Shown here one piece after another: positions 1 through 5,956 of a DNA stretch of 7,592 nt. Source of the DNA: PVC group bacterium (lineage in GTDB: Bacteria > GCA-001730085 > JADFSZ01); assembly GCA_022560555.1 (NCBI GenBank), contig JADFSZ010000085.1, positions 1 through 7,592 on the forward strand, read 5' to 3'. The notes under the pieces were generated by a model. The model saw nothing but the letters and a program-made list of their open reading frames with translations, did not search any database and was not told the DNA's origin. Within the stretch, counting starts at the first letter, position 1; each line of letters starts with the position of its first letter. A program made the position numbers and the translations under genes.

Positions 1-2
1 CT

Positions 3-533
3 TGCCCTCCTTATGAAACATTGGAAATAATTGTTCAATCACCTTGGATGACTTCAAAGATAAACCCGAAAACAGGGGAAGTGAAAGTTACAGATAAACG
101 GCAAGATACTCCCTATGACGAAGATGATTTCCGGGCCCTTGATCCTTTAAATCACACACGGCTCTTTATCGCGAATCATGATTTAAAGATCCTGGATGAT
201 CTTACCGTTCAGCAAATCTATGTAATTGAGGGTATCTCCCAGATTGATGCGTCCGGGTATCATCGTGTTCGATTGACGGTGGGATATGAATACGGACTCC
301 TTTATTCTATTGAACGTTTTGATGAAAAAAATAACCTGATTGAGAGAATAGAATATGGCGCGTATCAGGAAATTTTTACGGGCTTCTGGTTCCCCTCTAG
401 CAAAATCAAATATTTCAGGGAGCCCGATGGAGGGACTTTGAAAATAGAGACAATCTATTTCCATATTCGCGTCAATATTGGGCTTGATGAACGGGATTTT
501 GAGGCGAGAAAGATTTTGGATTCAATGAGATAG
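3..533 (+). CDS. LolA-like outer-membrane lipoprotein-sorting protein, 5'-truncated
   Basis: The reading frame is open to the left edge of the window (the codons before the TTG at 21 read C-P-P-Y-E-T without a stop), so this is most likely the C-terminal ~176 residues of a longer gene and not a protein starting at 21. What is visible is a run of alternating beta-strand-like segments: a strand ending in a Tyr-rich turn (YEYGLLYSIERFD), then an N-N-L-I-E-R strand, then a GFWFPSSKIKYF segment and a final VNIGLDERDF. This order (residue-change strand, 'G-x-WFP' strand, 'VN-x-x-L/I-D-x-x-x-F' ending) is typical of the curved beta-sheet LolA/LolB-like and outer-membrane lipoprotein-sorting-like proteins that carry lipids or lipoproteins across the periplasm. 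The signal peptide would be off the window. It is followed 27 nt later by an exported protein, suggesting an envelope operon. The family call rests on fold-like pattern only. Confidence 0.5.
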   Translation, partial: CPPYETLEIIVQSPWMTSKINPKTGEVKVTDKRQDTPYDEDDFRALDPLNHTRLFIANHDLKILDDLTVQQIYVIEGISQIDASGYHRVRLTVGYEYGLLYSIERFDEKNNLIERIEYGAYQEIFTGFWFPSSKIKYFREPDGGTLKIETIYFHIRVNIGLDERDFEARKILDSMR

Positions 534-560
534 AACAGGAATAATCATGGAGGTGCTGTT

Positions 561-1001
561 ATGGCAAAAACGTTTATAATTCTAAGTCTTGCAATGGGGC
601 TCATGTTCGTATGTCCGGGGTTTGCCGAGGAAGCCGGGGAAGAGATCCCGGAAGTTCCGCCTATTCCTCAGGAATGGAAGGAAATATCCGGGTTTGGGAC
701 CATAAAGATTATTTATATGTCTTCGACGGGTTTAGAAGACGAAAAATATGTTGAAAAATTCTTAAAGAAAATGGTTAAAAAGGATGTTCCTCTTACACTC
801 TGGATTTTTGATGATGAGGCGACCACTCCCTTTGCTATGCCTTTTACGGATGTTCACAAGAAACACTGGAAGGCCCAATATACATATGATCCCGAAAATA
901 AGAGCGAAGAATTTTCTTTTATTGAACCCATAGATCCTGATAAAATCCCGATTGAACTTAGAGAAATCGAATCGGATATTAAAACGGGTTATTTTGACTG
1001 A
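561..1001 (+). CDS. Sec-exported protein of unknown function
   Basis: A 146-aa protein starting at ATG 561, with a good ribosome binding site (GGAGGT at 549-554, 6 nt before the ATG). The first ~22 residues form a signal peptide: a Lys at position 3, a hydrophobic core (FIILSLAMGLMFV) and a likely cleavage after GFA before the acidic EEAGEE stretch. No convincing lipobox is present around the Cys at position 18, so I favour a soluble periplasmic product. The mature part is small, charged and Lys/Glu-rich, with a short Pro-rich linker (PEVPPIPQEW) followed by strand-like segments (TIKIIYMSS, PLTLWIFDDE). I do not recognise a family. It lies between a LolA-like gene and a peptidoglycan peptidase, so a role in the cell envelope is plausible, but this is inference from position only. 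Confidence 0.75.
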   Translation: MAKTFIILSLAMGLMFVCPGFAEEAGEEIPEVPPIPQEWKEISGFGTIKIIYMSSTGLEDEKYVEKFLKKMVKKDVPLTLWIFDDEATTPFAMPFTDVHKKHWKAQYTYDPENKSEEFSFIEPIDPDKIPIELREIESDIKTGYFD

Positions 1002-1017
1002 TGATTATTGGAGCCAT

Positions 1018-1686
1018 ATGAAGGGTAGACTGTATGCCGTCAAAAGTATTTTTGCGTTGCTCATTGTGTGCGCATTGATGGGAATGTTTTATATGAATCA
1101 GCGCAAGGGGACGGCTCAAAATCCTGTTTTGGATAGCGTCATGACTTTGGAGGAGGCCCTCGAGGGGCTTCATCCCGATTGTCCAAAAGAGATTAAAAAC
1201 CAACAGGTTCTCATTGATGTCACGTATTATGGTTTGGATCAATTGATTCATCAGGGACAAATTGTGCTTGATCGGGATCTCAGGCAAGATATCAAACATG
1301 TTTTTCAAATTATGTTAAAAGAACGATTCCCTTTGGCCAGTGTTATTCCTGTTTCAGATCCAAAGTTCCGTTCGGACCGCATATGGGATGATGAATTGTC
1401 CATGGCGCAAAATAATACATCCGGGTTTAATTACCGGTTTATAACGGGTCAAAAGAAAATCTCGGAACACGCGTTAGGACATGCGATTGATATTAATCCC
1501 CTTTTTAATCCGTATATAAAAGGGGCGCTGGTGCTGCCAACGAAGGCCGTATATGACATGAATCAAAGCGGAACTTTGTATAAAGGGCATCCTGTGGTAG
1601 AGACATTTAAATCTTTAGGCTGGACGTGGGGCGGGGATTGGGTCAGCCTGAAGGATTATCAGCATTTTGAGAAAGAAATCCTTTAA
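1018..1686 (+). CDS. Membrane-anchored M15-family (M15C/VanY-like) peptidoglycan peptidase
   Basis: A 222-aa zinc peptidase expected to cleave peptide stems of peptidoglycan in the periplasm. ATG 1018 is chosen because it follows TTGGAG (1008-1013) and places a clean N-terminal anchor at residues ~10-26 (SIFALLIVCALMGMFYM); the longer TTG-start frame from 952 would overlap the previous gene and lacks a site. The catalytic part carries the M15C signature: S-E-H151-A-L-G-H-A-I-D158-I-N followed by P-L-F-N-P-Y, and near the C-terminus W-G-G-D207-W with D-Y-Q-H216-F-E. H151, D158 and H216 are the expected zinc ligands of this family, and D207 lies in the conserved WGGDW turn. The upstream segment FRSDRIWDDE and S-G-F-N-Y-R is also typical. 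Start is 16 nt after the preceding stop, so the three genes are probably one transcript. The exact bond cut (D-Ala-D-Ala or L-Ala-D-Glu) cannot be told from sequence. Confidence 0.9.
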   Translation: MKGRLYAVKSIFALLIVCALMGMFYMNQRKGTAQNPVLDSVMTLEEALEGLHPDCPKEIKNQQVLIDVTYYGLDQLIHQGQIVLDRDLRQDIKHVFQIMLKERFPLASVIPVSDPKFRSDRIWDDELSMAQNNTSGFNYRFITGQKKISEHALGHAIDINPLFNPYIKGALVLPTKAVYDMNQSGTLYKGHPVVETFKSLGWTWGGDWVSLKDYQHFEKEIL

Positions 1687-1695
1687 AAATCCTGG

Positions 1696-1724
1696 TTGAG
1701 AGAAGCAGGAAAATTTTGTACAAT
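1696..1724 (+). promoter_or_regulatory. Sigma70-type promoter for the zinc-ribbon gene
   Basis: TTGAGA (1696-1701) and TACAAT (1719-1724) are separated by exactly 17 nt, five of six matches in each hexamer. A start near 1731 would give a leader of about 40 nt before the ATG at 1770. It begins a new transcription unit after the M15 peptidase. Confidence 0.65.
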
Positions 1725-1769
1725 AGATGCGGATCATTTTGATAGGGGTTACTGTCTAAGAAAGGGATC

Positions 1770-1979
1770 ATGGCCGATAATTATTATCAAAAATTTGTCG
1801 GAAGAAATGCTTCATACGAATGTCCTGGTTGTCACCAGACAAATATTGTCTATCTTGGTTCTTCGATGATACAAAAAAATGAATTTGAGGACGAATGCTA
1901 TGATTGTTCCCGTAAGAACGCGCTTATAGTCAAATTTGATTCCGAAGGACGACCCACTCTTAATCTTAAGACGGATTGA
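1770..1979 (+). CDS. Small four-cysteine zinc-ribbon protein
   Basis: A 69-aa cytoplasmic protein with no signal peptide or membrane segment. Two cysteine knuckles, C18-P-G-C21 and C43-Y-D-C46, are spaced by about 21 residues as in rubredoxin-like/zinc-ribbon folds and very probably bind one Zn ion. The tail is short and polar (FDSEGRPTLNLKTD). The start at ATG 1770 is forced: an in-frame stop lies at 1743-1745 and no other Met occurs before residue 33. The purine-rich site AAAGGGA (1761-1767) is unusually close to the ATG. Zinc ribbons of this size serve in transcription, translation or as carrier proteins, and nothing here decides between these. It is not a LysW-type carrier, as the C-terminus does not end in the EDWGE-like motif. 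It sits just before the histone gene but probably has its own promoter. Confidence 0.8.
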   Translation: MADNYYQKFVGRNASYECPGCHQTNIVYLGSSMIQKNEFEDECYDCSRKNALIVKFDSEGRPTLNLKTD

Positions 1980-1996
1980 GGAGTCTGAAAAAAGAC

Positions 1997-2025
1997 TTGA
2001 AATATAACTCAAACCTATGTAAGGT
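1997..2025 (+). promoter_or_regulatory. Possible sigma70 promoter for the histone gene
   Basis: TTGAAA (1997-2002), a 17-nt spacer and TAAGGT (2020-2025). The -35 box is good; the -10 box keeps the essential first TA and last T only. A start near 2032 would give a ~40-nt leader. Transcription could also enter from the zinc-ribbon gene, since no strong terminator separates them. Confidence 0.4.
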
Positions 2026-2070
2026 AATTTACCGTTTCTCAATAATGATTTTAACTAAAGGGAGGCTTCT

Positions 2071-2259
2071 ATGGGTGATGATAAAGTGTTAGTTGTGGTT
2101 TCCAAGCTTAAAAATTATGTTCGAGAGAAATCAGGAATGAATACATCGGGCAATGTCGCGCCGAAGCTTTCTGAAAAAGTCCGGGAACTTTGTGACCAGG
2201 CGATTGAAGTCGCGAAGGCTGATGGGCGAAAAACAGTGATGGACAGGGATTTTCAATAA
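2071..2259 (+). CDS. Bacterial single-domain histone-fold DNA-binding protein
   Basis: A 62-aa protein whose whole length fits one minimal histone fold. Visible parts: a short N-terminus (MGDDKVLVV); helix 1 (VSKLKNYVREKSG, about residues 10-22); loop 1 (MNTSGNVAP); the long helix 2 (KLSEKVRELCDQAIEVAKADG, about 32-52); and the loop 2/short helix 3 motif R-K-T-V-M-D-R-D-F. The R-x-T-V plus R-D pair is the conserved loop-2 element of histone folds, and the K-S-G-M-N-T-S loop is characteristic of bacterial histones of the Bdellovibrio Bd0055 type. Such proteins dimerise through helix 2 and bind DNA as nucleoid proteins; Bd0055 was reported to bind and bend or coat DNA. This is the singlet form, not the ~150-aa pseudodimer (DUF1931). 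A strong site, AAAGGGAGG (2057-2065), 5 nt before the ATG, suggests high expression, as expected of a nucleoid protein. The function on DNA is inferred from the family. Confidence 0.85.
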   Translation: MGDDKVLVVVSKLKNYVREKSGMNTSGNVAPKLSEKVRELCDQAIEVAKADGRKTVMDRDFQ

Positions 2260-2297
2260 AAGATTTCCTATGAATACGCTTGCAATTTTAAGCGGTC

Positions 2298-2358
2298 AAT
2301 CCCTCTTGCTTTATGGTTTTAGCGTGAAGAGCGTGAAAAATAAACAGCAAGAGGGATT
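2298..2358 (+). promoter_or_regulatory. Perfect 13-bp inverted repeat that covers the ribosome binding site of the next gene
   Basis: AATCCCTCTTGCT (2298-2310) is the exact reverse complement of AGCAAGAGGGATT (2346-2358), with a 35-nt loop. The 3' arm contains AGAGGG (2350-2355), the only Shine-Dalgarno-like site for the GTG at 2365, so folding would hide it. The arm is followed by TTTATTG, so the same hairpin might also act as a partial terminator for the histone transcript. The loop holds a direct repeat AGCGTGAA (2321-2328 and 2330-2337). No good promoter is visible between the histone gene and the hairpin. The pairing is seen; the regulatory role is inferred. Confidence 0.55.
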
Positions 2359-2364
2359 TTTATT

Positions 2365-3708
2365 GTGAAATCTCCGACAGTTTATAAGTCCCAAGGGCAG
2401 TTGCCGACAGGTTGGGATTGCAATGTGATTTTTATCGCGAACATCAACTCTTTGTTTTACGGCAATGAATTTGAAACAAATATTTTAAGGAATGAGATTG
2501 GCTCCATTGATACCTACGGGGGCCGGTTGGTTCCGTTTCTGAATCTTCTATTTGACAAATCTCAGAATCTTCTTGTTCTTGAAAGAACCCCTGATCCAAA
2601 GCTCCTGGAATATTTCAAAAAAGATTTAAAATTAAACCTGCCCGAACTATATATCTTAAGTCATGACGCTTATGATAAAATTACGAACTTCCAACAAGGA
2701 TATGAATGTAAGGAATTAAAAGTACTGCGAGACCACCCCGCAAGCCACCTTGATGGCTATGTGACGGATTCCGGCCTTGAAAACCTTGCTGAAAAAATTC
2801 AAAAATCCACCATTTCTACATCAGCCGGCAGCCGGAAGGGAAACAATAAACTCCTGTTACATGAGTTCCTAAAGCAACAGAACTTACCTGTTTTTGACAC
2901 ATTTATTGCCGAAGATAACCGTGCCGTTCAGAAGCATCTTCCTTTGTTAAAAAAAATGGGTTACTCTCGTGCTGTGGTTAAAGCCCAAATTGGAGCCTCC
3001 GGGATTGGGATGGTGCGTATGGATTTAAACCTCCCGCGGGAAATTCCCAAGTATTTATTTTATGAAGGAGCGTGTCTCGTCCAAGGCTGGTTGGATGAGG
3101 AAGTCCCGGGGATTGAACGCGTGGGTTCTCCGAGCATACAAATTTTTGTTAACCATGAAGGGATTTACCTCTGGGACATCACCGAACAAATATTAAGTCC
3201 TGAAAGCGTGCATGAAGGTAATGTGAGTCCGCCTCCTTATTTGGTCGCGATGGATGAAATTTGGACAGAGCTATTTCGTCAAGCCGAATGTGCCGGGCGA
3301 TGGCTCCATAGCCTGGGTTATCGTGGGACGGGCAGTATAGATTTTCTTGTCGTGAAACGTAATAAAAAAAATGAAGTGCGTATATGCGAAATCAATGCCC
3401 GTGTTACAGGAGCAACGTATCCGTCCATGTTGGCAAAACACTTCCTTCCTCACGGAGCATGGTTGATGAGAAATGTTCGATTTTCTCCCACACTTAACAG
3501 CGGCCGGATTTTTGACCGGCTCAAAAAGAAAAACTTACTTTTTTGCAAATCAGACAAAAAGGGAATTCTTCCGATTAATTTTAATCTCGACCGAAAGGAC
3601 CGGGTTTGCAAAGGGCAATTTTTAGCACTGGCAAATACTCATGATGAAGTGGTATCATTAATGGATAATTTTAAGTATGAAAACATAGGAGATTTTGATC
3701 GTGACTGA
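2365..3708 (+). CDS. ATP-grasp ligase with pre-ATP-grasp domain (PGM1-like peptide/amide ligase)
   Basis: A 447-aa cytoplasmic ligase expected to activate a carboxylate as an acyl phosphate with ATP and join it to an amine. Residues ~20-110 form a pre-ATP-grasp domain (NVIFIANINSLF, then NLLVLERTPDP and LYILSHDAYD), as in the pheganomycin ligase PGM1 group. The ATP-grasp part follows: the nucleotide-binding strand and loop K206-A-Q-I-G-A-S-G-I-G, a hinge-like CLVQGWLDEE, and the metal-binding residues G-S-I-D326-F and E342-I-N344-A-R346, with the downstream T-G-A-T-Y-P-S-M-L-A typical of the group. The GTG at 2365 is forced: an in-frame stop is at 2341 and the protein already starts just before the first strand. 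The gene overlaps the M20 hydrolase by 8 nt, implying translational coupling and a shared pathway. The substrates are unknown. Confidence 0.85.
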   Translation: MKSPTVYKSQGQLPTGWDCNVIFIANINSLFYGNEFETNILRNEIGSIDTYGGRLVPFLNLLFDKSQNLLVLERTPDPKLLEYFKKDLKLNLPELYILSHDAYDKITNFQQGYECKELKVLRDHPASHLDGYVTDSGLENLAEKIQKSTISTSAGSRKGNNKLLLHEFLKQQNLPVFDTFIAEDNRAVQKHLPLLKKMGYSRAVVKAQIGASGIGMVRMDLNLPREIPKYLFYEGACLVQGWLDEEVPGIERVGSPSIQIFVNHEGIYLWDITEQILSPESVHEGNVSPPPYLVAMDEIWTELFRQAECAGRWLHSLGYRGTGSIDFLVVKRNKKNEVRICEINARVTGATYPSMLAKHFLPHGAWLMRNVRFSPTLNSGRIFDRLKKKNLLFCKSDKKGILPINFNLDRKDRVCKGQFLALANTHDEVVSLMDNFKYENIGDFDRD

Positions 3709-4831
3709 GAATGAACATGATGACCGTATACTGGACCGGCTTGTCGCGTTAACGCGTGATCTGATCCTGATCCCGAGCATCCCGAGCCGTCCCGAAGATA
3801 GACGAAGATGCTATGAATTTGTACGGAATCACTTGGAGGCCATTGAAAACGTTGAAGTTTTTGAGTATGAACATCATGGAATTCCTTCTCTCGTTGCAAT
3901 GCCGGTGAATGTGCGTGAACCGGAAGTCTTGATGTGCGGCCATTTGGACGTCATCACTCATCCGGATGTGTATTCCTATCGATCGTATATCGAAGACGGA
4001 AAGATTTATGGTCCCGGAGCGGGGGATATGAAGGGCGCTCTCGCGATTATGTTGGAAATTCTTCGGGATTTTCACACCAAACATCCAGGAGTATCCCTTG
4101 GTCTTGCCGTGACAGCGGATGAAGAAACAGGCGGAAAAGCGGGTATCGGATACCTTTTTGGAAACACAAATCTTCGATGCGGGGCCGCTTTGATTCCGGA
4201 TGGAGGATCCTTAAACGAAATCACCATTGAGGAAAAGGGGATTCTACATATCAAAATACGCTGCCAAGGAAGAGCGGCACATGCCGCGCGCCCCTGGCTA
4301 GGGGATAATCCGATTGAAAAGTTGATGGATCGTCTGAGCAATTTACAAAAATATTTTTCATCATTTAAACGTGATGAAGATCATTGGTTTCCGACATGCT
4401 CTATTACCATTATCGGCACCGAGAATCAAACGATCAATAGAGTTCCTTCTAACTGTGAAGCTATTTGCGATATCCGCTTTCCTTCTCCTTTTACGATTCA
4501 GGAAATTATGGATAAAACCAGGGAGGTTTTGGGCGCCGATGTCGAAATCGAAGTTGTGATTAGCGCGGAGCCGACTCATTTATCGCCTGATCCGCTGTAT
4601 CAACAAGTCACGGAGGAGATTACAGGAGAGCCGGCCGCGCTCGTTCGAGAGCATGGGGGGAGTGATGCGCGTTTTATTTATGCGGGTGGCGTTCCGATTA
4701 TGATGTCCCGTCCTATTGTCGGGAATTTGCATGCTGAAAACGAATGGATTAATATTCAATCTATGATAAAATACTATAGAATTTACGAGAAATATTTAAC
4801 AATAAAACTCCTAAAAAAATCGAAATCTTAA
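3701..4831 (+). CDS. M20-family metallo-amidohydrolase (ArgE/DapE/CPG2-like)
   Basis: A 376-aa cytoplasmic di-zinc hydrolase that should cleave an amide, acyl-amino-acid or dipeptide bond. GTG 3701 is preferred: AGGAG (3687-3691) lies 9 nt upstream, while the alternative TTG at 3695 is only 3 nt away from it. Expected metal and catalytic residues are all present: C-G-H81-L-D83, A-G-D109-M-K-G, D-E141-E142-T-G-G (E141 as the general base), I-P-D167-G-G and H344-A-E-N near the end. The lid/dimerisation part contains GRAAHAARPWLGDNPIEKL and N-R-V-P-S-N-C-E-A, as usual in ArgE/DapE relatives, and the length is normal. No signal peptide. Because it overlaps the ATP-grasp ligase, it probably removes a protecting group from, or degrades, the ligase product or its precursor, and a housekeeping DapE or ArgE role is less likely. 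The specific substrate cannot be read from the sequence. Confidence 0.88.
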   Translation: MTENEHDDRILDRLVALTRDLILIPSIPSRPEDRRRCYEFVRNHLEAIENVEVFEYEHHGIPSLVAMPVNVREPEVLMCGHLDVITHPDVYSYRSYIEDGKIYGPGAGDMKGALAIMLEILRDFHTKHPGVSLGLAVTADEETGGKAGIGYLFGNTNLRCGAALIPDGGSLNEITIEEKGILHIKIRCQGRAAHAARPWLGDNPIEKLMDRLSNLQKYFSSFKRDEDHWFPTCSITIIGTENQTINRVPSNCEAICDIRFPSPFTIQEIMDKTREVLGADVEIEVVISAEPTHLSPDPLYQQVTEEITGEPAALVREHGGSDARFIYAGGVPIMMSRPIVGNLHAENEWINIQSMIKYYRIYEKYLTIKLLKKSKS

Positions 4832-4852
4832 AAAAGTAAAAAGGAGGGGGCA

Positions 4853-5029
4853 ATGGGACTTATCAGATTTATCGCGTGGGGATGTATGATGATAGGATTA
4901 GGCGGTTTTCTTCTGGATGCGCTTACGGGCATATCCGAAGGAATTTATCATGTGATTCCTTTTTTGCTTGTAGGAGTCGCCATGGAAGCTGTTTATCAAG
5001 AATTAAAGAAGATTCATTCAAAAATGTAA
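4853..5029 (+). CDS. 58-aa two-helix membrane protein
   Basis: A short gene that is easy to miss. ATG 4853 follows a very strong site (AAGGAGGGGG, 4841-4850) and sits 21 nt after the M20 stop, so it is almost certainly translated in the same operon. The product has two hydrophobic segments, about residues 3-22 (LIRFIAWGCMMIGLGGFLL) and 31-47 (IYHVIPFLLVGVAMEAV), joined by a short turn with Asp and Glu, and ends in a basic tail (ELKKIHSKM). A helical hairpin with both ends in the cytoplasm is the likely topology. I do not recognise a family. It may be an accessory or small stress-type membrane protein; any link to the ligase/hydrolase pair is positional only. Confidence 0.7.
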   Translation: MGLIRFIAWGCMMIGLGGFLLDALTGISEGIYHVIPFLLVGVAMEAVYQELKKIHSKM

Positions 5030-5241
5030 ATTTGATTTACACTCTCTTTCAAATTTTCTAAGAGATCTTAGATTATTTTGGTAGTTTGTGTATTGTGGAC
5101 TTGATGAAGCCCTTCCGTGGTGATGAGGCAGGATGCATGTTTGTTGAGTCCTGAAAAGTTGTTCCGGATCAGGAATTTTCATAAGTTATTGTTTTTGTTT
5201 CGATTAGGACTCATTCAGCAAAAAAAACTCGCCATTTCTAG
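5030..5241 (+). other. Non-coding stretch with possible alternative RNA hairpins
   Basis: No credible gene is visible here. A weak hairpin TCTAAG-AGAT-CTTAGA (5057-5072) followed by TTATTTT may be the terminator of the preceding operon. Further on, TGAGTCCTGA (5145-5154) can pair with TTAGGACTCA (5204-5213) over 10 bp with one G-U, while its TCCTGA part can instead pair with TCAGGA (5169-5174). Only one of the two can form at a time. A small RNA or mRNA 3' end structure is possible but unproven. Confidence 0.35.
5057..5080 (+). terminator. Weak intrinsic terminator candidate after the small membrane protein gene
   Basis: A 6-bp stem TCTAAG (5057-5062) / CTTAGA (5067-5072) with a 4-nt loop, followed by TTATTTTG. 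The stem is short and AT-rich, so stability is doubtful. Position 28 nt after the stop is suitable. Confidence 0.3.
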
Positions 5242-5242
5242 T

Positions 5243-5270
5243 TCGACCGCTATAATAACCCTATTATAAT
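5243..5270 (+). promoter_or_regulatory. Sigma70-type promoter for the redoxin-speE unit
   Basis: A perfect TATAAT at 5265-5270, with TCGACC (5243-5248, four of six) 16 nt upstream, and a second TATAAT at 5251-5256 lacking a good -35. The AT-rich tract lies 35 nt before the redoxin ATG, so the leader would be short. Confidence 0.5.
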
Positions 5271-5304
5271 TATACTGTTACAGTGAAGGTTTTTGGAGGT
5301 TGAT

Positions 5305-5922
5305 ATGAAGGCCAGAACCCCGGTTGTTCTATCTTTGGCTCTTGTCCTGCTTTTATTTGGCACCAAGCTCCTTGTGGCTGAGCCGCTTGTCGCCGAAAAG
5401 GCTCCTGATTTTACGCTGACGGATACGAACGGTGTTTCCCATACGCTTTCGGATTATCAAGGGCGCTATGTTGTCTTGGAATGGGTCAATTATGATTGCC
5501 CTTTCGTTCGTAAACATTATAAGTCGGGAAATATGCAGGACCTGCAAAAGGAGTACACGCAAAGGGAAGTTGTTTGGCTTTCCATATGTTCTTCCGCCGA
5601 AGGGAAGCAGGGCCAATTTTCCAATGCGGAAATCAAGAATCGTATGGACGAATATGACGCGTCGCCGACACATTATTTGAATGATCTAGACGGATCTGTG
5701 GGCAGGCTCTATCAAGCGAAAACGACGCCGCACATGTTTATCATAAATCCCGAGGGCATTTTGGTCTATCAGGGAGCCATTGATAATCACCCGTTTTTTT
5801 GGGAAAAAGGCCTGTTTGATGCCACGAATTATATCCGTGAAGCTTTGGATTATGCCATGAATGGCCAGTCTGTTGCCGTGACAAATACAAAGTCTTACGG
5901 GTGTTCGGTAAAATATAAATAA
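5305..5922 (+). CDS. Exported thioredoxin-fold redoxin (AhpC/TSA-Redoxin family, CPFV type)
   Basis: A 205-aa protein starting at ATG 5305, with GGAGGT (5295-5300) 4 nt upstream; the in-frame TTG at 5293 overlaps this site and is rejected. Residues 1-25 are a signal peptide or anchor (KARTPVVLSLALVLLLFG...LLVA). The domain begins E-K-A-P-D-F-T-L-T-D, as in peroxiredoxin/TlpA-like proteins, then D-Y-Q-G-R-Y-V-V-L-E-W. The active site is C65-P-F-V-R-K-H-Y: one Cys with no second Cys of a CxxC, so it is more peroxiredoxin-like than disulfide-reductase-like. Other Cys are C95 (LSICSS) and C200 in the C-terminal YGCSVKY, a tail typical of this subfamily that may supply a resolving thiol. The cis-Pro loop T-T-P142-H is present. 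Likely periplasmic; peroxide reduction is inferred. The speE gene starts 34 nt later. Confidence 0.88.
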   Translation: MKARTPVVLSLALVLLLFGTKLLVAEPLVAEKAPDFTLTDTNGVSHTLSDYQGRYVVLEWVNYDCPFVRKHYKSGNMQDLQKEYTQREVVWLSICSSAEGKQGQFSNAEIKNRMDEYDASPTHYLNDLDGSVGRLYQAKTTPHMFIINPEGILVYQGAIDNHPFFWEKGLFDATNYIREALDYAMNGQSVAVTNTKSYGCSVKYK

Positions 5923-5956
5923 AGCAGAAAAGTTAGAGAGGAATGAAAGGCTAAGC

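Noticed and set aside
952-1017. Longer TTG start for the M15 peptidase
   Set aside because: It would overlap the preceding gene by 50 nt, has no ribosome binding site and would bury the N-terminal membrane anchor.
1690-1717. Terminator-like repeat TCCTG...CAGGA followed by AAATTTT after the M15 gene
   Set aside because: Only a 5-bp stem with an 11-nt loop and a short T run; it overlaps the promoter of the next gene and is too weak to call.
1982-1997. Small inverted repeat AGTCT...AGACT between the zinc-ribbon and histone genes
   Set aside because: 5-bp stem with no T tract after it; it overlaps the start of the -35 box and is likely chance.
1770-4831. LysW/LysX/LysK-type amino-group carrier pathway (small zinc ribbon, ATP-grasp and M20 hydrolase close together)
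   Set aside because: The zinc-ribbon protein lacks the acidic EDWGE-like C-terminus that accepts the substrate, the ATP-grasp protein is far longer than LysX and has a pre-ATP-grasp domain, and no LysZ, LysY or LysJ gene is present.
4876-5061. 61-codon ORF in the frame overlapping the small membrane protein
   Set aside because: Its Arg/Cys/Ser-rich translation looks like a frame shadow, and the ATG at 4853 has the strong ribosome binding site.
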